Source: Spirodela intermedia
Taxonomy: Eukaryota; Streptophyta; Magnoliopsida; Alismatales; Araceae
Length of the DNA stretch: 64,000 bases
Assembly (NCBI GenBank): GCA_902729315.2
Contig: LR746277.1
Coordinates: forward strand, 5,151,001-5,215,000
Direction: 5' to 3'
The position numbers and the translations under genes were made by a program. The first letter of the stretch is position 1. Every line of letters begins with the position of its first letter. Below, in pieces: positions 49,493-61,858 of this stretch. Under the pieces are notes generated by a model. That model worked only from the letters and a program-made list of their open reading frames with translations, had not been told where the DNA came from and did no database searches.

Positions 49493-49854
49493 CGTGAAGC
49501 AGACAACCATCAAAGCTAACGATAACGATAACTGTTGTTGCCTGGACTGATTCTCCACCGGGATGCAGAGGGAGGGCGTTCCAGATGGAATGGTTGCCAC
49601 GGGGGGTCCCTTTAATCCAAATTCGAAGAACCCAGAAAAAAGGTGGCACGATGGGAGGAGAAGAACCAAAGCTGAGTGGTTCCGCCTACTCAAAATGTTT
49701 TTGCTTCCAATGCTTTTGCTTCCATTCCTCCTTCCTCCTTCGGGTTGTTCGTTGACCTCGCTCATCCGATCAAGTTGGTCGAGGGTTCCAAACCTTAGCT
49801 AGTCCTATCTTTCACTCTTATCTGGGAGAATGAGAGATTGAGGAATGTATCTAC

Positions 49855-49899
49855 CTTGAGAAAGACCTGAATTCTTCGTCAAACTTTCCGGTGGAATGG

Positions 49900-49944
<45 letters not shown>

Positions 49945-49985
49945 TGAGAGAGACCTGAATTCTTTGTCCAATTATTCCGGCGGTG
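49855..49985. repeat. Duplicated 40-bp segment flanking a (CT)n microsatellite
   Basis: CTTGAGAAAGACCTGAATTC at about 49855 and CTTGAGAGAGACCTGAATTC at about 49944 are followed by similar sequence (TTCCGG-GG-TG). The CT tract at 49902-49941 lies between them. Confidence 0.75.
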
Positions 49986-50639
49986 TTGTGTACAACTATT
50001 CTTTGTCACTCCTTTTTATATATATATTTTCTTTCATTTATCTCAAAAATAGAATTATATAAAATCACATAATCAGCCAAAAAATCACAGTAACCAACTA
50101 AAAAATTATTTTTTTATAATTTAACACATAATTATTATTTATCATGAGTTAAGACTAAAACTATATTATTAAGTAATTATTAACTAATGATAATTAAGAC
50201 TTATCACCAACTCATAATCAGCTAATTTCTCCAGAGTCAATTTGAACTTATTTATATAACTTGAGAAGAGCTCAATATCCATCTTGTATCTAAATCAAGT
50301 TTTCCTTTCACCTTTTATCCATGTAACAATCGATGTGTAATTGTCGAGATGCTCTCTTTGAAACTTGATTTTTTTTTATTTTCTTGATAATTTAATATAT
50401 GTAAGTTTTAGAGAATTTATATATGTAAGTTCCCTTCCTCTTCGCATCGGCGTTCCCAAGGAAGTAGCCCATCGCCCGGAGCTCCTCCTTCGCCGATCTG
50501 CTTCACGACGGTTGGTCACCACCGGTCCGGTCATCTCGATCGATACACGCGTCCCCGGCAGCATCTATCTTTGGGGAGAAGATCGACTGATTACTTCCGG
50601 CGGGGTCGGCCTTTCGCTCCGGCGGTGGTTGTCCGGTTG

Positions 50640-50641
<2 letters not shown>

Positions 50642-50689
<48 letters not shown>
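50642..50689. repeat. (CT)n microsatellite
   Basis: A pure CT run of 48 bases. It produces Leu/Ser-only frames that should be ignored. Confidence 0.95.
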
Positions 50690-50695
<6 letters not shown>

Positions 50696-51017
50696 ATGGA
50701 GGAAGCCAGGCGCATGCATTAACGGCGACCAGCTGGTGGCGCCTCACCACGAAGGGGCCGCTGTCCACCGCGGCTTCGCGGGTTCCTCCTGACGAGAGGA
50801 AGCCCCCCCGTCGGAGGGCTATCCCTCGAAATCAAACGGAAGTCCAACAAGACCCAATAGGAGCCGTTGACCGGATGATCTCACAAGACCCGAAGTAGGT
50901 GGGCGCGGCAACACGAGAATTTAGACGAGGGGATGTCAACACTATCCCGGCCCGGTCAACCGAAAGTCAAAGAATGGGAGGCATGATCCTTACAGCTGGG
51001 AAGGGAGATCCTGCAGG

Positions 51018-54000
51018 TCAAGGCGACGGGCTCGTGGGATCGTGGGCCTCGATGTCAACGTGGCGAATCCCGGGAACGATCTTCTGGATCTCTGTCTCCA
51101 GCCTGTCGACTTCGCTGCCCAGGGCCTCCACTAGTTCCTCGCCTAAATTCGGAAGGCCAGGTCAGATCAAGATTAAACCAGAGGATAATGTTTTTTTAAA
51201 ATAATAATAATAATCATAATATAAAAGCCGTCACAGGTACCATAGGATGCCATCGTCTTTAACAGGGCTGCATCGTCTCCGTCTCCGGCGGCTTCTCTGA
51301 ACTGCAGAAAAAGGAGTTCATTTTTATTAATTTTAAAATGATGCTACAATTTTATTTTATTTTCAAAAATAGCCTTTTCAAATGATGCATGGAAAATATT
51401 CTCGCGTTATCAGGGACATATAATCTCTATTTTTAGAACAGTACAGAGTTCTCCAAAGGTAAAAAAAAAAGAAGAAAAAAGAAATGGAAATACTTTAAAA
51501 ATAAAACCTATAGCGGGTAATATATAACAGGGCAATATTATTTTTTCCCCAAGACTAATAATATGAATAAAGGGCAAGTGGAATGCTCTATTTTTAGAAC
51601 TGTAAAGAGGTTTTCAAAGATAAAATAAAAATAGAAATGGAAATACTTTTATAAAAAAATAAAATAAAAAATCCCCTAGTGGTTCATAATAATGCCGATA
51701 AGATTTCATGTTGCGAGGTGTTTGTCGCATAAAGGGGTGGAGAGAAAAACCTTGGCGGCCCATTTTTCTCGCCCAGTCCTCTTGAGATAATTTTGCACTA
51801 CGACCATCCCGTTGAAATCTGTTGATTTTAGCAAAAGATAAAGCTTTATGAGAAAATAATATAATTTCTCTTCGCTTATCTTGGATTTTTTCCATCGTAA
51901 AACCTGTGATTAAATAATTTACAGGCACAACAGCCGGAGGAAATCTTAATATCAAGACCACCATATTAATGAACAATTATAATGTACCAAAAAAATATAA
52001 AATTAAAAAAAAAGGCAACAATCACCTATTTCAGCCTTGAATCTAAAAAACCCAGGTCCAATCACCTCACTTTTGCAGTCGTACAAAGAATCCACGACCT
52101 GCAACGATCAGAAGATTGAGAAAGTCAAACATCATAAGGGGATGATGCCGTGGGCTGCCCGTGGAAGAAGAAAACAAAGAAGAAGATGAGCTTCAACCGG
52201 GTCGGATCTCAGGAATTCGAGTACTCTCTGCATGTCATGGTCGTCAATCGCCCTGCCGATCAATGCATGCCGATTTCTCTGGATTAGGAATATGGCAACC
52301 TGGAAAGGGTAAATATTAAGGTTGACTGAGAACAATTCAGAGAACAGAAATATACAAAAATAAAGAAGTAAATAAATAAATAAATTCCATATTTTCGTAG
52401 AGTTTAGACAAGTGTTTGCAATAAGTGAGAGACCAGAAATACAAATAAATAAATAAAGTAGATGCCACAATTCTTTAGAGTTTTAGACAAGTGTCTGCAA
52501 TATTTCACAGAACAGAAATATTAAAAATTAATTAAATCTCATATTTCTTTAGAGTTTAGCCAAGTGTCTGCAATAACTCAGAGAACAGAACTAAAAATAA
52601 CTAAAGAAATAAGCAAATGCCACATTTCTTTGGAGTTTGGACGGACGAGTTTCTGCAAGAACCTTGCTAGTGCAGATAAACATATTACGTCTTAATGGCC
52701 TGTGATATCATACTCTCCAATTACCTGGCATGGAAGATGGTGGTGTGGTTTTTTTCTTCTTTCTTTTCGTTGGAGGGTTTTTTAAAAATAAAATATATAA
52801 AAAAAAAACGTTCACCACTACAGATCAAAGGAAACAGCAATCAATAACCAGAAAAAAAAGGGCAATTAACAACCTCGTCTACACATCTGGAGAGGTGTCA
52901 AATAAGCAATGAAAGGAAACAAACATGAACTATTCCTCCTCCCCTTAATCTTAGCCAAACGGATAGAATTGATATCTTCATCAATCTCCATTCCTTCAGC
53001 CCATATCTCCACATGATACGCGCTTTGTCAACGATTGTTTGTAGATCTTAAAGTTCTGATTAAGGTCGTCGTTTGCCCCTCTCTATCGATGGTCATAGTT
53101 CTTTCTGCCACTCAATTTCCTTGAGCAATGAACAATCTCTTGCCAACGTAATATTAAATCCTTGGTATCTGTATGGTCACCAACCCAACTTATGCCAGCA
53201 TGAAATACAATCATTACACCACGAGCCATTTATGAAGTCTTTCGCTGACTAATTTCCATAATACATATATGTATATATATTTGCTGGGAACTTCTTTTTT
53301 CCAAAGTGAGTTTGATCCTCACCATCCACATCCCCCATCTCCATCAATTTTGTAAAATGGCCTAACATGGAACTCCCCTTCTTCGATCCACATTCAAATC
53401 CTCAGTTCCTTTGGATTTTATCAGAAGAACTAATCGATAAAAGATAAAAAATGTAGACCATTAATCAGTTCATTGATGAAGCTCACAATTTACGTTTCTG
53501 CCTTTTATCTTGGTCAGGAGGGATTACAAGGTAGCAAACACAATAGAAGATGATTAACAACAAAAAGGCTCAGAAAGGCAAGAAACCAGCGCAAAAGCAC
53601 GCCAAAATTTCCCTAGTTGATACCGTATGGGATTTTTTGTTCTTGTAATGACAGCAAGAACCTGTGTCATGAGCATCCATATCACAAAACCCTAGGTACC
53701 CCTCCGAAAGCTACTTCAGCACCTAAACCTGAAATTAACGCTCTTCATTTGTCTCACTGTGTATAGAATATCTCTGGAATGAGAGCAAAGAGACTTCTTT
53801 ACAGAAAAAAAAGAAAAGGAGAGAAAATTAGTAAACCAAAACTTAAATCTCTTTGCTCCATAGAAAACCTCTAAAATCAGAGGAAAGAGAATTCTTGTGA
53901 GAAAAAAGAGAATGAAACCTGAAGGGAGAAAACTTAAGATCACAAAAAAGCATGGCACTCAAACAAAAATAAGATCACAGACGTAGAGGAAGACAGTTGA

Positions 54001-57000
54001 CAGAAAGAGAAGATGGAAATACTAGGAAAGCACCAAGAACAGTGTGAGTGCACATTTCAAGACGCCCAAGAATAAATTTTGAAACAGAGAGAGTAGCAGC
54101 TAAGTTCATTATAAGAGTTTACAATAACCATAACAGGAAAGGGGAAGAGGCCACTGAACAACTAAATCCCCTTGGTACCATTTTAAAAGAAAACTTCACA
54201 GCGTTGCCCATCTACTGACAAATGTCGTTAACATGTTATTCAACTAGAAAAAACTTTCTCCTTTGACACAGCAGACGAGCATGAGATAACCAGTGGTAAT
54301 ATTTAACTGACAGTTTGACTGAATTAAAACAATATTAAACATTGATTATCATTCTATTAAATATTTATAGCTGAATAATAAAAAAATTAATGACACAATT
54401 GACAGAGCAGTCGAATTTTCCTTTTCAATAATGTTCATCAATAGATCAGCAAAACTTATGGGTAACATATACACATTGTGGAACTATGATTGTCTTACAG
54501 TGATCTACCCAATCCACCTAGTGAGAATTTCAGGATGGAAACCTATCTCTTCGCTCAGCACTTGAAGTAACTAGTTTCTTGCACAGATATATTTATTTGC
54601 CGTTTTTTTTCTCCAACGAAATAGTGATCCATTACTAACAGTAATGAAACGAAAATTGTGCTGAGAAACAAAAGATGAGAGAGAACACACCATTCCAAGT
54701 AAGTTGCCAACAATAATTGAACCGATTGGATCATACATCGGATTTCCTGTGGTATTAACCGCAACTAATGACCCAGCTGCAATAGCGAGGCCTGTAACAG
54801 CAGCACCATCCTGCAGAACCAGTCCTAATTTTAGATGCGCAGAGCCAAAATGAAAACAAGAGGATAATGGACACCGTGTTATAAAGAACCAATCATTTCC
54901 TGCTCCAGACTCTTCAACCAGGGAACATCAAAGTATTTTTAAAAAGGCATGAATATCGGTTAGTTCAAAGGAAGAAGAGAACCTCCGTCATGACAGCAAC
55001 AGATGTTGGATCATGACCACGCCAAACATAGTCCCACATTTTCATTCCTTCTGCAGCAGCACCTTTCTTGACAGCATTTATAGCAACAACCAGCGACGCA
55101 CCTGAAAATGTAAACTCGGTCAGCTATAATGAAGCAACAAGGCAACTGATTATCAAGGGATGGAGGAACACCTTCAATTAGAAATGAACCCCCAATCACC
55201 AAAGCAGCATATTGCATATTTTCAGGCGGCTGTTCAGCAAAAACCATCTTCAAATATTTGACTCAGAAAAAAAGAGATAAACTTGCAGGTCGATCACCAT
55301 ACAATACCTCTGCGCTCCACAAGTTCTGAACGCCATGCACAATGGTAGCACCAGAACCCAAGCAAAAGATTCCAACCGCGGATATCAACGACCAGACAAA
55401 TCGTTCTTTCGAATAACCATAACTGAAGAAAAGTGTTTAAATTATATAAATTTAGTAGCGGAGAGATAAACAAAGGTTCGAATATAAATTAAGATTTCCA
55501 GTAAAGCAGGTGGCTAATTTACAACGGGGGAACCTAAAAGAGAAAATAATCATTTAACAATAAAGTCATTAAGAAGAAGGAACGCTCATGGTAAACACCC
55601 AGGAAAATCCGAAATCCCCCCACTTTGATGATGATAAAGGTCATCTCTTTCACACAGCTCCAACGTAAGACTTATTTAGCAGATACTAGAGGTTAGGAGG
55701 GAGAAACTGACGGATGCATGGCATCTGGTGCGCGCCTTGAGCTACTCAGACCATAAGCAAGAAGAGCCTACAATGGAAAATTAGTAGCAAGGTTCAGTTG
55801 CTTGGCTTGAGATATCCACAGCCCAAAAACTTAACAAAAAAAGACAACTCTAGGAAAAGGCGATGATTTATAACAAAAACAGTGTAAAGGTTCAGATTGA
55901 AAGAGAAAAGACACCACGTAACTCAAACGTAAGATGTGGCTAAATACCTGGTTTGCAAAATCGGCAATCGAATGTATCATCTCAGCCAGCATTACGTGGC
56001 TAGAAGTTACCAACCATACGCCAAATTTGAGGGAAAACACAAGAAAATTGCACCATAAAGCGGTAGTCACTGCTCGTTGGCTGCAGATGCATCAAACGTG
56101 TGAACACAAGGGTCAGCATTCCAATTTATGAAGTCATCTAATCATTCAACTCAACACAAACTGGCAATAGCCCAATTTCTCCATTTGTATAATCATGGAT
56201 TTATTGTATCTACCAATAAAGATTCTTGATCTCCTGACAGACAAGTCAGCGTTTATGACTGTCACCTACATAGTATTGATCGTGGATCACAAGAAGAACA
56301 ATCTACTCTAGCATGCTTACTCAGAATTAATCGCCAATGTGTAGAATAGACCCATGTTTATCGTTGCCACGAGTCTACCTTTTTTGTGATCACTAAGAGA
56401 CTATTATCAACCCCCACGAGTCACCTTCATCCTCATTCACTTTTTTCCCCTTCGTGTACTCCGGTTATTAGGATTCAAATCCGAATCCCGGTTGCTGGCA
56501 ACCAAACCAATAGTTTCAGCCTCCCACCTCCTAAGAATAGACGCATTCGTATGAAATCGCAGGACGGAAAAGAGGAGAAGCTGATACCTCAACTCGTCAT
56601 CGAACACTGCTTTCTTGACCTTTGCAACCCGAAGAGAATAACCTGCAGATAAGGAGGGCAAAGACAGAACCCAACAAAAATCCCCTCAAAATCTGGGAGG
56701 AATGGAAAGAAGAAGAAAGGAGCCAAGCGAGAGAAAGAGAGATACAAATGAAAAATGCATACTTCGCACAAAGGGCAATAAAACCGGTTGGTGCCTCGAC
56801 GACGGCGGCGGCGACGGATCTCCGAATCTCCTGGAGAACAGCATGATCTCATGCGAAGGCCTGGTGGAGAAGATATGACGCCCCGCAAGATGGAAACCGG
56901 CCCCATTCCCCGACACGACCGCGGGCTTCGATGGCGAAGAGGGGGCCTCTTCCTCAATCGCAACCGCTGTTCCCGTTTCATCGCCTTCTCCTACAGCCGA

Positions 57001-57117
57001 AGGACGCCTGATGCTACTGTGGGACTGATTGTGCTGCAGAGAGTAGGGGTGGAGGAAGGCCGACCGCGCGGGTAGGATCGACTCCCGAATACGCACGACG
57101 AGCCGCGACGTGCGCAT
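51018..57117 (-). CDS. MTPC4: Metal tolerance protein C4-like cation diffusion facilitator, 13 exons
   Basis: Exons (minus order): 57117-56763, 56642-56588, 56080-55948, 55767-55712, 55422-55308, 55229-55172, 55101-54983, 54810-54691, 52299-52198, 52098-52026, 51818-51751, 51301-51241 and 51142-51018. They join in frame to 479 residues (Arabidopsis MTPC4 is about 457). The family is a proton-coupled Zn-type CDF transporter; SLC30A9-like relatives act in mitochondria or other internal membranes. Residues 1-135 form a variable, Arg/Ser-rich leader that may be a targeting peptide. The membrane domain follows, with AVTTALWCNFLVFSLKFGVW, the HSIAD metal-site motif of TM2, YGYSKERFVWSL, GVQNLWS, RGHDPTSVAVMTEDGAAVTG, YDPIGSIIVGNLLGM and FLIQRNRHALIGRAIDDHD, then a cytosolic domain ending EVDRLETEIQKIVPGIRHVD. 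The start at 57117 is the ATG nearest the conserved part. Upstream in-frame ATGs near 57147 and 57228 are possible. SERRATE lies 640 bp upstream on the same strand. Confidence 0.93.
51425..51665. repeat. Direct duplication (161-bp offset) in MTPC4 intron 12
   Basis: CTCTATTTTTAGAAC at 51425 recurs at 51586, with following homology TACAGAG/TAAAGAG, TTCTCCAAAG/TTTTCAAAG and AGAAATGGAAATACTTT in both copies. Confidence 0.75.
52337..52665. repeat. Four-copy intronic minisatellite, period 75-82 bp
   Basis: The MTPC4 intron 8 (52300-54690) contains four head-to-tail degenerate units. Each includes CAGAGAACAGAA-TA, an AAATAA-rich stretch, AT-TTCTTTAGAGTTTAGACAAG and TGTCTGCAATA. The TTTAGACAAGTGT core recurs near 52403, 52482, 52555 and (as TTTGGACGGACGAGT) 52635. 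Confidence 0.85.
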
Positions 57118-57685
57118 ATAGGTGAAATGGGGGTTCCCCTTCTGCATGTTATCCGCTGCTGCGCTCACCGCCGCCGCCGGAGCTGCGCCTTCCCTTGGAA
57201 CGGCGCCGCCGGTGCTCCTCCCCCTCAACCATCACTTTAAAACTACACTCTTCATACGCAAAAACCTCGCAGAAATGGATACGCCCTCGATACGCTTCAC
57301 TGGAGTTCTCGCTGCTCCAACCCTGCGCAGCTAGCGAGGGCGAGAGAGAGAGAGAGAAAGAGAGACCTGCAGTCGCTCCACCGAGACATTTAAGCGCTGT
57401 AACTCGCTGACGTGGAACGCATATTCTATTCTAATACACAACGTAGACGTCCGACGTGGCCCACACGCCACAGCCGTATGCCCGTACAGATCACGCGCGA
57501 GGAGCTGCCGACACGTGGAGAACCCGGGGCATCCATCCGGGCAGTGCCCGAAAAACAATCCGAATACAGGTTTACAAGATACACAAAATGAAAGCCTCTA
57601 GCAAAAGTTTTCCGGCCAAATTCTTCAGTAAAAATGAACGAGATCGCCGAGAACCAGACCACCCAACCGGTGCAGTCTGAGGAGA

Positions 57686-57730
<45 letters not shown>

Positions 57731-57760
57731 AAGCGATCGGCACGAAGAAGCTCCGGCGGC
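57118..57760. promoter_or_regulatory. MTPC4 promoter / SERRATE 3' spacer
   Basis: The 640-bp spacer between two genes on the same strand must hold the SERRATE 3' end and the MTPC4 promoter. It has a GA tract near 57340-57365, ACGTGG/GACGTGGC words (G-box-like, about 57410 and 57451) and a large GA microsatellite at 57688-57728 just after the SERRATE stop. Confidence 0.45.
57688..57728. repeat. (GA)n microsatellite in SERRATE 3' UTR region
   Basis: A pure GA run of about 40 bases, starting about 33 bases downstream of the SERRATE stop codon at 57761. Confidence 0.95.
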
Positions 57761-60700
57761 TTACAGGCTCCGGTAGTCGATGACGGTGACCTCGTCCTCG
57801 GGAGCGTCGAGATCTTGGTAGCTGGCGGCGAGCGCAAGCGAGAACAGAGAGGACTTCAATTCACAACGGCCGGAGGGAAAAGAAAAGGTTAAGGTCGGAT
57901 GGTTATATACCTCCTGAGGCGCCGAGGGTCCTGCCGAAAGGGTGGCGGCGGCATGCCGAGGATCTGGGCCGGGCCGGGCATCGGTGGACCCGGGCGCTTC
58001 CTCCCCCGGGGGCCGCCGTTGCCGTCGAATGGCGGCGGCGGCGCGCCGCCTTGCTCCCTCAGCATCCTCATCGCCACCTCCGGCGGGGCCGGCACGAACG
58101 GGCCCAACGGGCTGCAGGGAGATGATGCAGGAGAGTGGGCAAATGATGATCGCGCAGAGAGAGTAATAACACACCGCAGGGTTGAGGATTGGCGGCTGGC
58201 TTACCCGGCGCCGGGCACGGGCATCAGGACCGGCGGCGGAGGGATGTCGGAAGGGAAGGGGCCCCCGTGCAGGCCCTGAGCGCCGAATGCATCGAACAGA
58301 GGCTCGTCGGGGTTCATTCCCTCGGGCGCGCCGCCGTTCCTGGCCTGGAAATCAGCTGGCGGCGAGTTCTCACCCCTCTCGAATCTGTCCTCGTCGGCGC
58401 CCCGTTCAACTCTGTCGTGGTCTCTCCGGGGGCCGCGCTCCGGCCTTGTTCGCTGTCCTCGGTCCCTCTGAAAGAAAATCAACAAGACCCACATCAATAC
58501 CATGCTCTCCGGCCACAGAAAGAACCTGAATCGGGGATGAAGAATGAATCTTTCTTAAACCATCAGCAGATCTGGACTGCCTCACGAAGCAGGCTCATGA
58601 ACACAGAACTGCGATGTAATGTAATATATATACACTGAGATCTCAAAGCTTGCATACCACAAAGATGGACCAGGTACTCTATTGATTTCAGGTCTCTGTG
58701 GGCACCACATATTCATATCAAGAAACTTTCTTCTGATCTAAAGAGGACGACACAACATCATCACATTCGGATCAGATACTAGGATTCGATGTGAACAAGC
58801 TACTACAGGCCGGGACTGATCATGAACCATATGATCACAAGGAAAATGATGGATTTGATTGAAAAAGAGAGTGAATATAACAATGTTTTTTTAAATACAA
58901 AACCTATATTTAAAAAATAGCTTTCATCAAACAGGATAATATAAATAATATTTTTCCAAAAAAAAAAAAAAGGCTCCAACAGCAGCCCCTCCCTTCCCCC
59001 CTTTTTCCCTTTTTTCACCTCTTCTCTGCCTGCTGCCCCATCCCGTTACTTCCAGTTAGTGGGCTCAGATCTCAGAGGCAGCAGTGTGGAGGTGGCCACA
59101 GATCTCAGAGCCAGAGAGTCTGGAGGAAGAAGAAGAAAGGGGATAACAAAAGGAGAAAAGGAAGGAGAGAGAGACTGTAGTCGCAGCAGTGCCTGAAAAT
59201 GATCGTTCAATGCCTCAGTTTTTTGTTCCATCCACTTTTCTCCCGTTCCTCCCTCCCCTGACCTTTCCTTTTTCTCCATCTGGAACAATAAGCGCAAAGA
59301 ACCTGAAAACTATTGATTCTAATGGGTTGGATCTGCATCCCTAGCTAAGTTTCGACTTTACAAATCCATGGTTGACTCTCACCGAGGGTAAACCTTTTTT
59401 CAAATACATCCTACACATGGGATTGAGCTGAAGGTTAAAACCGTCCATGTTGATATTGGCCATGGAGTCTTTTAAATCAAACAAACATAAATCGCTAAAA
59501 ATTAAAAAGAATGCTCGCCAATTAAAAGTTTTAGTCACAGCAACAACTTACTGGTGCAGGTTGCTGCATGATGGGAGTCCCGCCGGGAGCATTTGGGTCG
59601 CTACATTCAAGACAGAAACTTGCAGTTATGTAAAGGTACTGATTAGAATGAACAACAAGCGTTCTGTGAAACTACTACTTACCTCATGTAGTTTTGAAAG
59701 TATAGATCTTCACGAACTTTAGATGTCAGCTCCAGGACGAGCTCAGGGTGCTTAAGCTTTAGATGCTTATGGACAAACTCAGCACCATGAAAAAGCTTTG
59801 TGCAGCCCTTGGCTCCACAGCCATATTTCCAGCCGTATTTTTCATCCCTTATCTTCCTAACAAAAGGATCTAAAGCCTCAGCACCAGCGGCATCAATCTT
59901 CTCCTTGGCGGTCCTCGTTTCCAAAGGGTCATTCCCAGACAATCTTCCCCGCCAGAAAGTCTCAAGCTTCTTCTCCCATTCGGCCGCAGCCGGATTTGTA
60001 GCATCATAATTCTTAACATCAACTCTGACATGGCGTAGACCTTTAGCTTCGTTAGTCTCAGTCATGCCATAGTAGTCCACACCATGAACACGCCATAGAT
60101 AGGTGATCAGAGTATCCAGTAGCTCAACACCTTCCAGGCCCTTGAAGGCCGTCAAACCGCGTATTATTATAATTGGTCCCGTTGATCCAGCGCGTGACCT
60201 CTCACCCTCCAGATTGTCACTATTGCTGGTAGACAGAACATTTTCTTCAATGCCCTTTTCGGCATCAAGTTTACGTATCAGAGACTGAGCCAATTCCACG
60301 TCAGACTGGATTCGCCGTGGTTCAGAACTCACTGGGTGTGCCTTTGGAGCTGAAGAGACGAGATCACTTTCTTTTGCAGGCCCTCGGCCATGCCTTCTTC
60401 TTTTCCCACCAGCATCAACTTCATCCTCAGAGTTTGGGTCACTACCATGTCCGGATTTATTCAATGAGGACGCTGTCAGCCCCGGACCACTGCACAAAAA
60501 CGTAATAAGATCAACCCAAGAATTAAGCATCAATCTTTTACAAGAACCAAAGGACAAGTATCTCACATGTCCAATGTCCCACTATGCAAATCGAGCAGCA
60601 GCTCTTTCGCAACTGTCCTTGCATTTTCGTTTCTCCTGTGGAAGAAAGAAAGCAATAGGAAATGAAAACCAGGAACACAAGTAAAAAACCAACCTTACAG

Positions 60701-61858
60701 GATGAAGAAGTACTACAGACTACAAAGAAAGAAAAATTATTTCTAACGATGCATTATTTAAATAAAGCCACAAAAATACCGGGAAGGGTCAGGTATAGTT
60801 ATTGCAGTACCAAATAAAAATTCTTGAAATTAATTTATCAGGTTGGTCAGAATATTCCTCTAGAAGTTTACCTAAATAACTCGCAAAACATTTTTCTTGG
60901 ATCCCCGGTAGAGTATATACAAAATCACAATGTGACAAGTTTTATTGCTCTGGGTATCAGTTTTCATCAGAGACTTTGAATTATCCCCATCCCACCACTC
61001 TATTAGTTGACTAAGTTTTGCAAGGCAAAAACATGCAGACTAACAGCACAGCTTTCTATTAAAATGCAGATTTACAGCTCACCTCTCTATAACAGTGACT
61101 AAGTTTGTAGGATGATACTTATCCTTCAACCTATAACAAAAATGCATGAAAAAGTCAGTCAAGATATATATGGGAAGACAGGCTGAAATGAAAAAGAAAA
61201 CGAGAATCACCAGTCTTCATCCTTGTGAGCTTCAAAAAAAGCACGTTTCTGGGTTGCAATATATTCTGATCTGTATTCCTCATATCTTGCAGATTAAAGA
61301 CAACAAATTTAAAGGTAAATAATATCAGCCTACAATGGCATTGCAAAGCAGCATACAAGTGTAGACCATCGGTTCATAAAGAAAGAAAATAATGTAAAAA
61401 ATGCAAAAAAGGATCAGAATATATTTCCAAACGCAAACTATTTGTCTGAACCAATTCTACACCCCCACCCCGACCCACTACCCACAGATCGAAAAGATCC
61501 CCATGCACACTGAACTGAGAATGCAAAACCAGGTTCACTAACTCAGCTCCATTTTATTAAAAATCAAATCGTACTCCTCAATAGAAAAAACCAGTAACTA
61601 GTAGTTTACCCTTTTACCTTCGGCGATATAGGGAGAAAGGTGTGGCATAATGCACCTCACTACTTGTTTCCCATCTCTATTCTCTCTATTTCTTTTTCTT
61701 CACACTCGAGCAGCATAATCCATTAAGAATACTAATGAATTCACAAATTAATATATGTGAAGGGAAAATAGAGCAACTAGAACCTGCGCTCTGCTTCTGC
61801 GGGCAATATATCATCTTCAAGCTCCTGAATAAATTGCTTATATGACATCAAACCTTCC
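57761..61858 (-). CDS. SE: SERRATE / ARS2-like RNA effector, C-terminal about 550 residues (5' end not resolved)
   Basis: Exons (minus order): 61858-61784, 61285-61211, 61130-61083, 60635-60567, 60489-59683, 59600-59552, 58467-58205, 58111-57911 and 57821-57761, in one continuous frame. SERRATE is a nuclear zinc-finger scaffold that works with DCL1 and HYL1 in pri-miRNA processing and with the cap-binding complex in splicing and RNA turnover. The sequence shows the ARS2-type core EGLMSYKQFIQELEDDILPA, YEEYRSEYIATQKRAFFEAH, LKDKYHPTNLVTVIERRNEN and GPIIIIRGLTAFKGLEGVEL. The C2H2 finger CGAKGCTKLFHGAEFVHKHL follows, then VREDLYFQNYM, an Arg-rich and Gly/Pro-rich unstructured tail, and the invariant end YQDLDAPEDEVTVIDYRSL. 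The RS/Pro-rich N-terminus of about 190 residues is not found in 61.9-64 kb and probably lies beyond the right edge. All junctions are GT-AG. Confidence 0.95.

Larger units (their letters stand above)
49493..51017. other. Intergenic region with two CT microsatellites
   Basis: It contains a CT tract at 49902-49941 flanked by a diverged duplication, an AT-rich block (about 50010-50430), a GC-rich block and a second CT tract at 50642-50689. No gene or family motif was recognised. The last few hundred bases are likely the 3' UTR of the MTPC4 gene. Confidence 0.45.

Noticed and set aside
58189-58638. 149-codon plus-strand frame
   Set aside because: It is antisense to the Gly/Pro-rich SERRATE tail exons.
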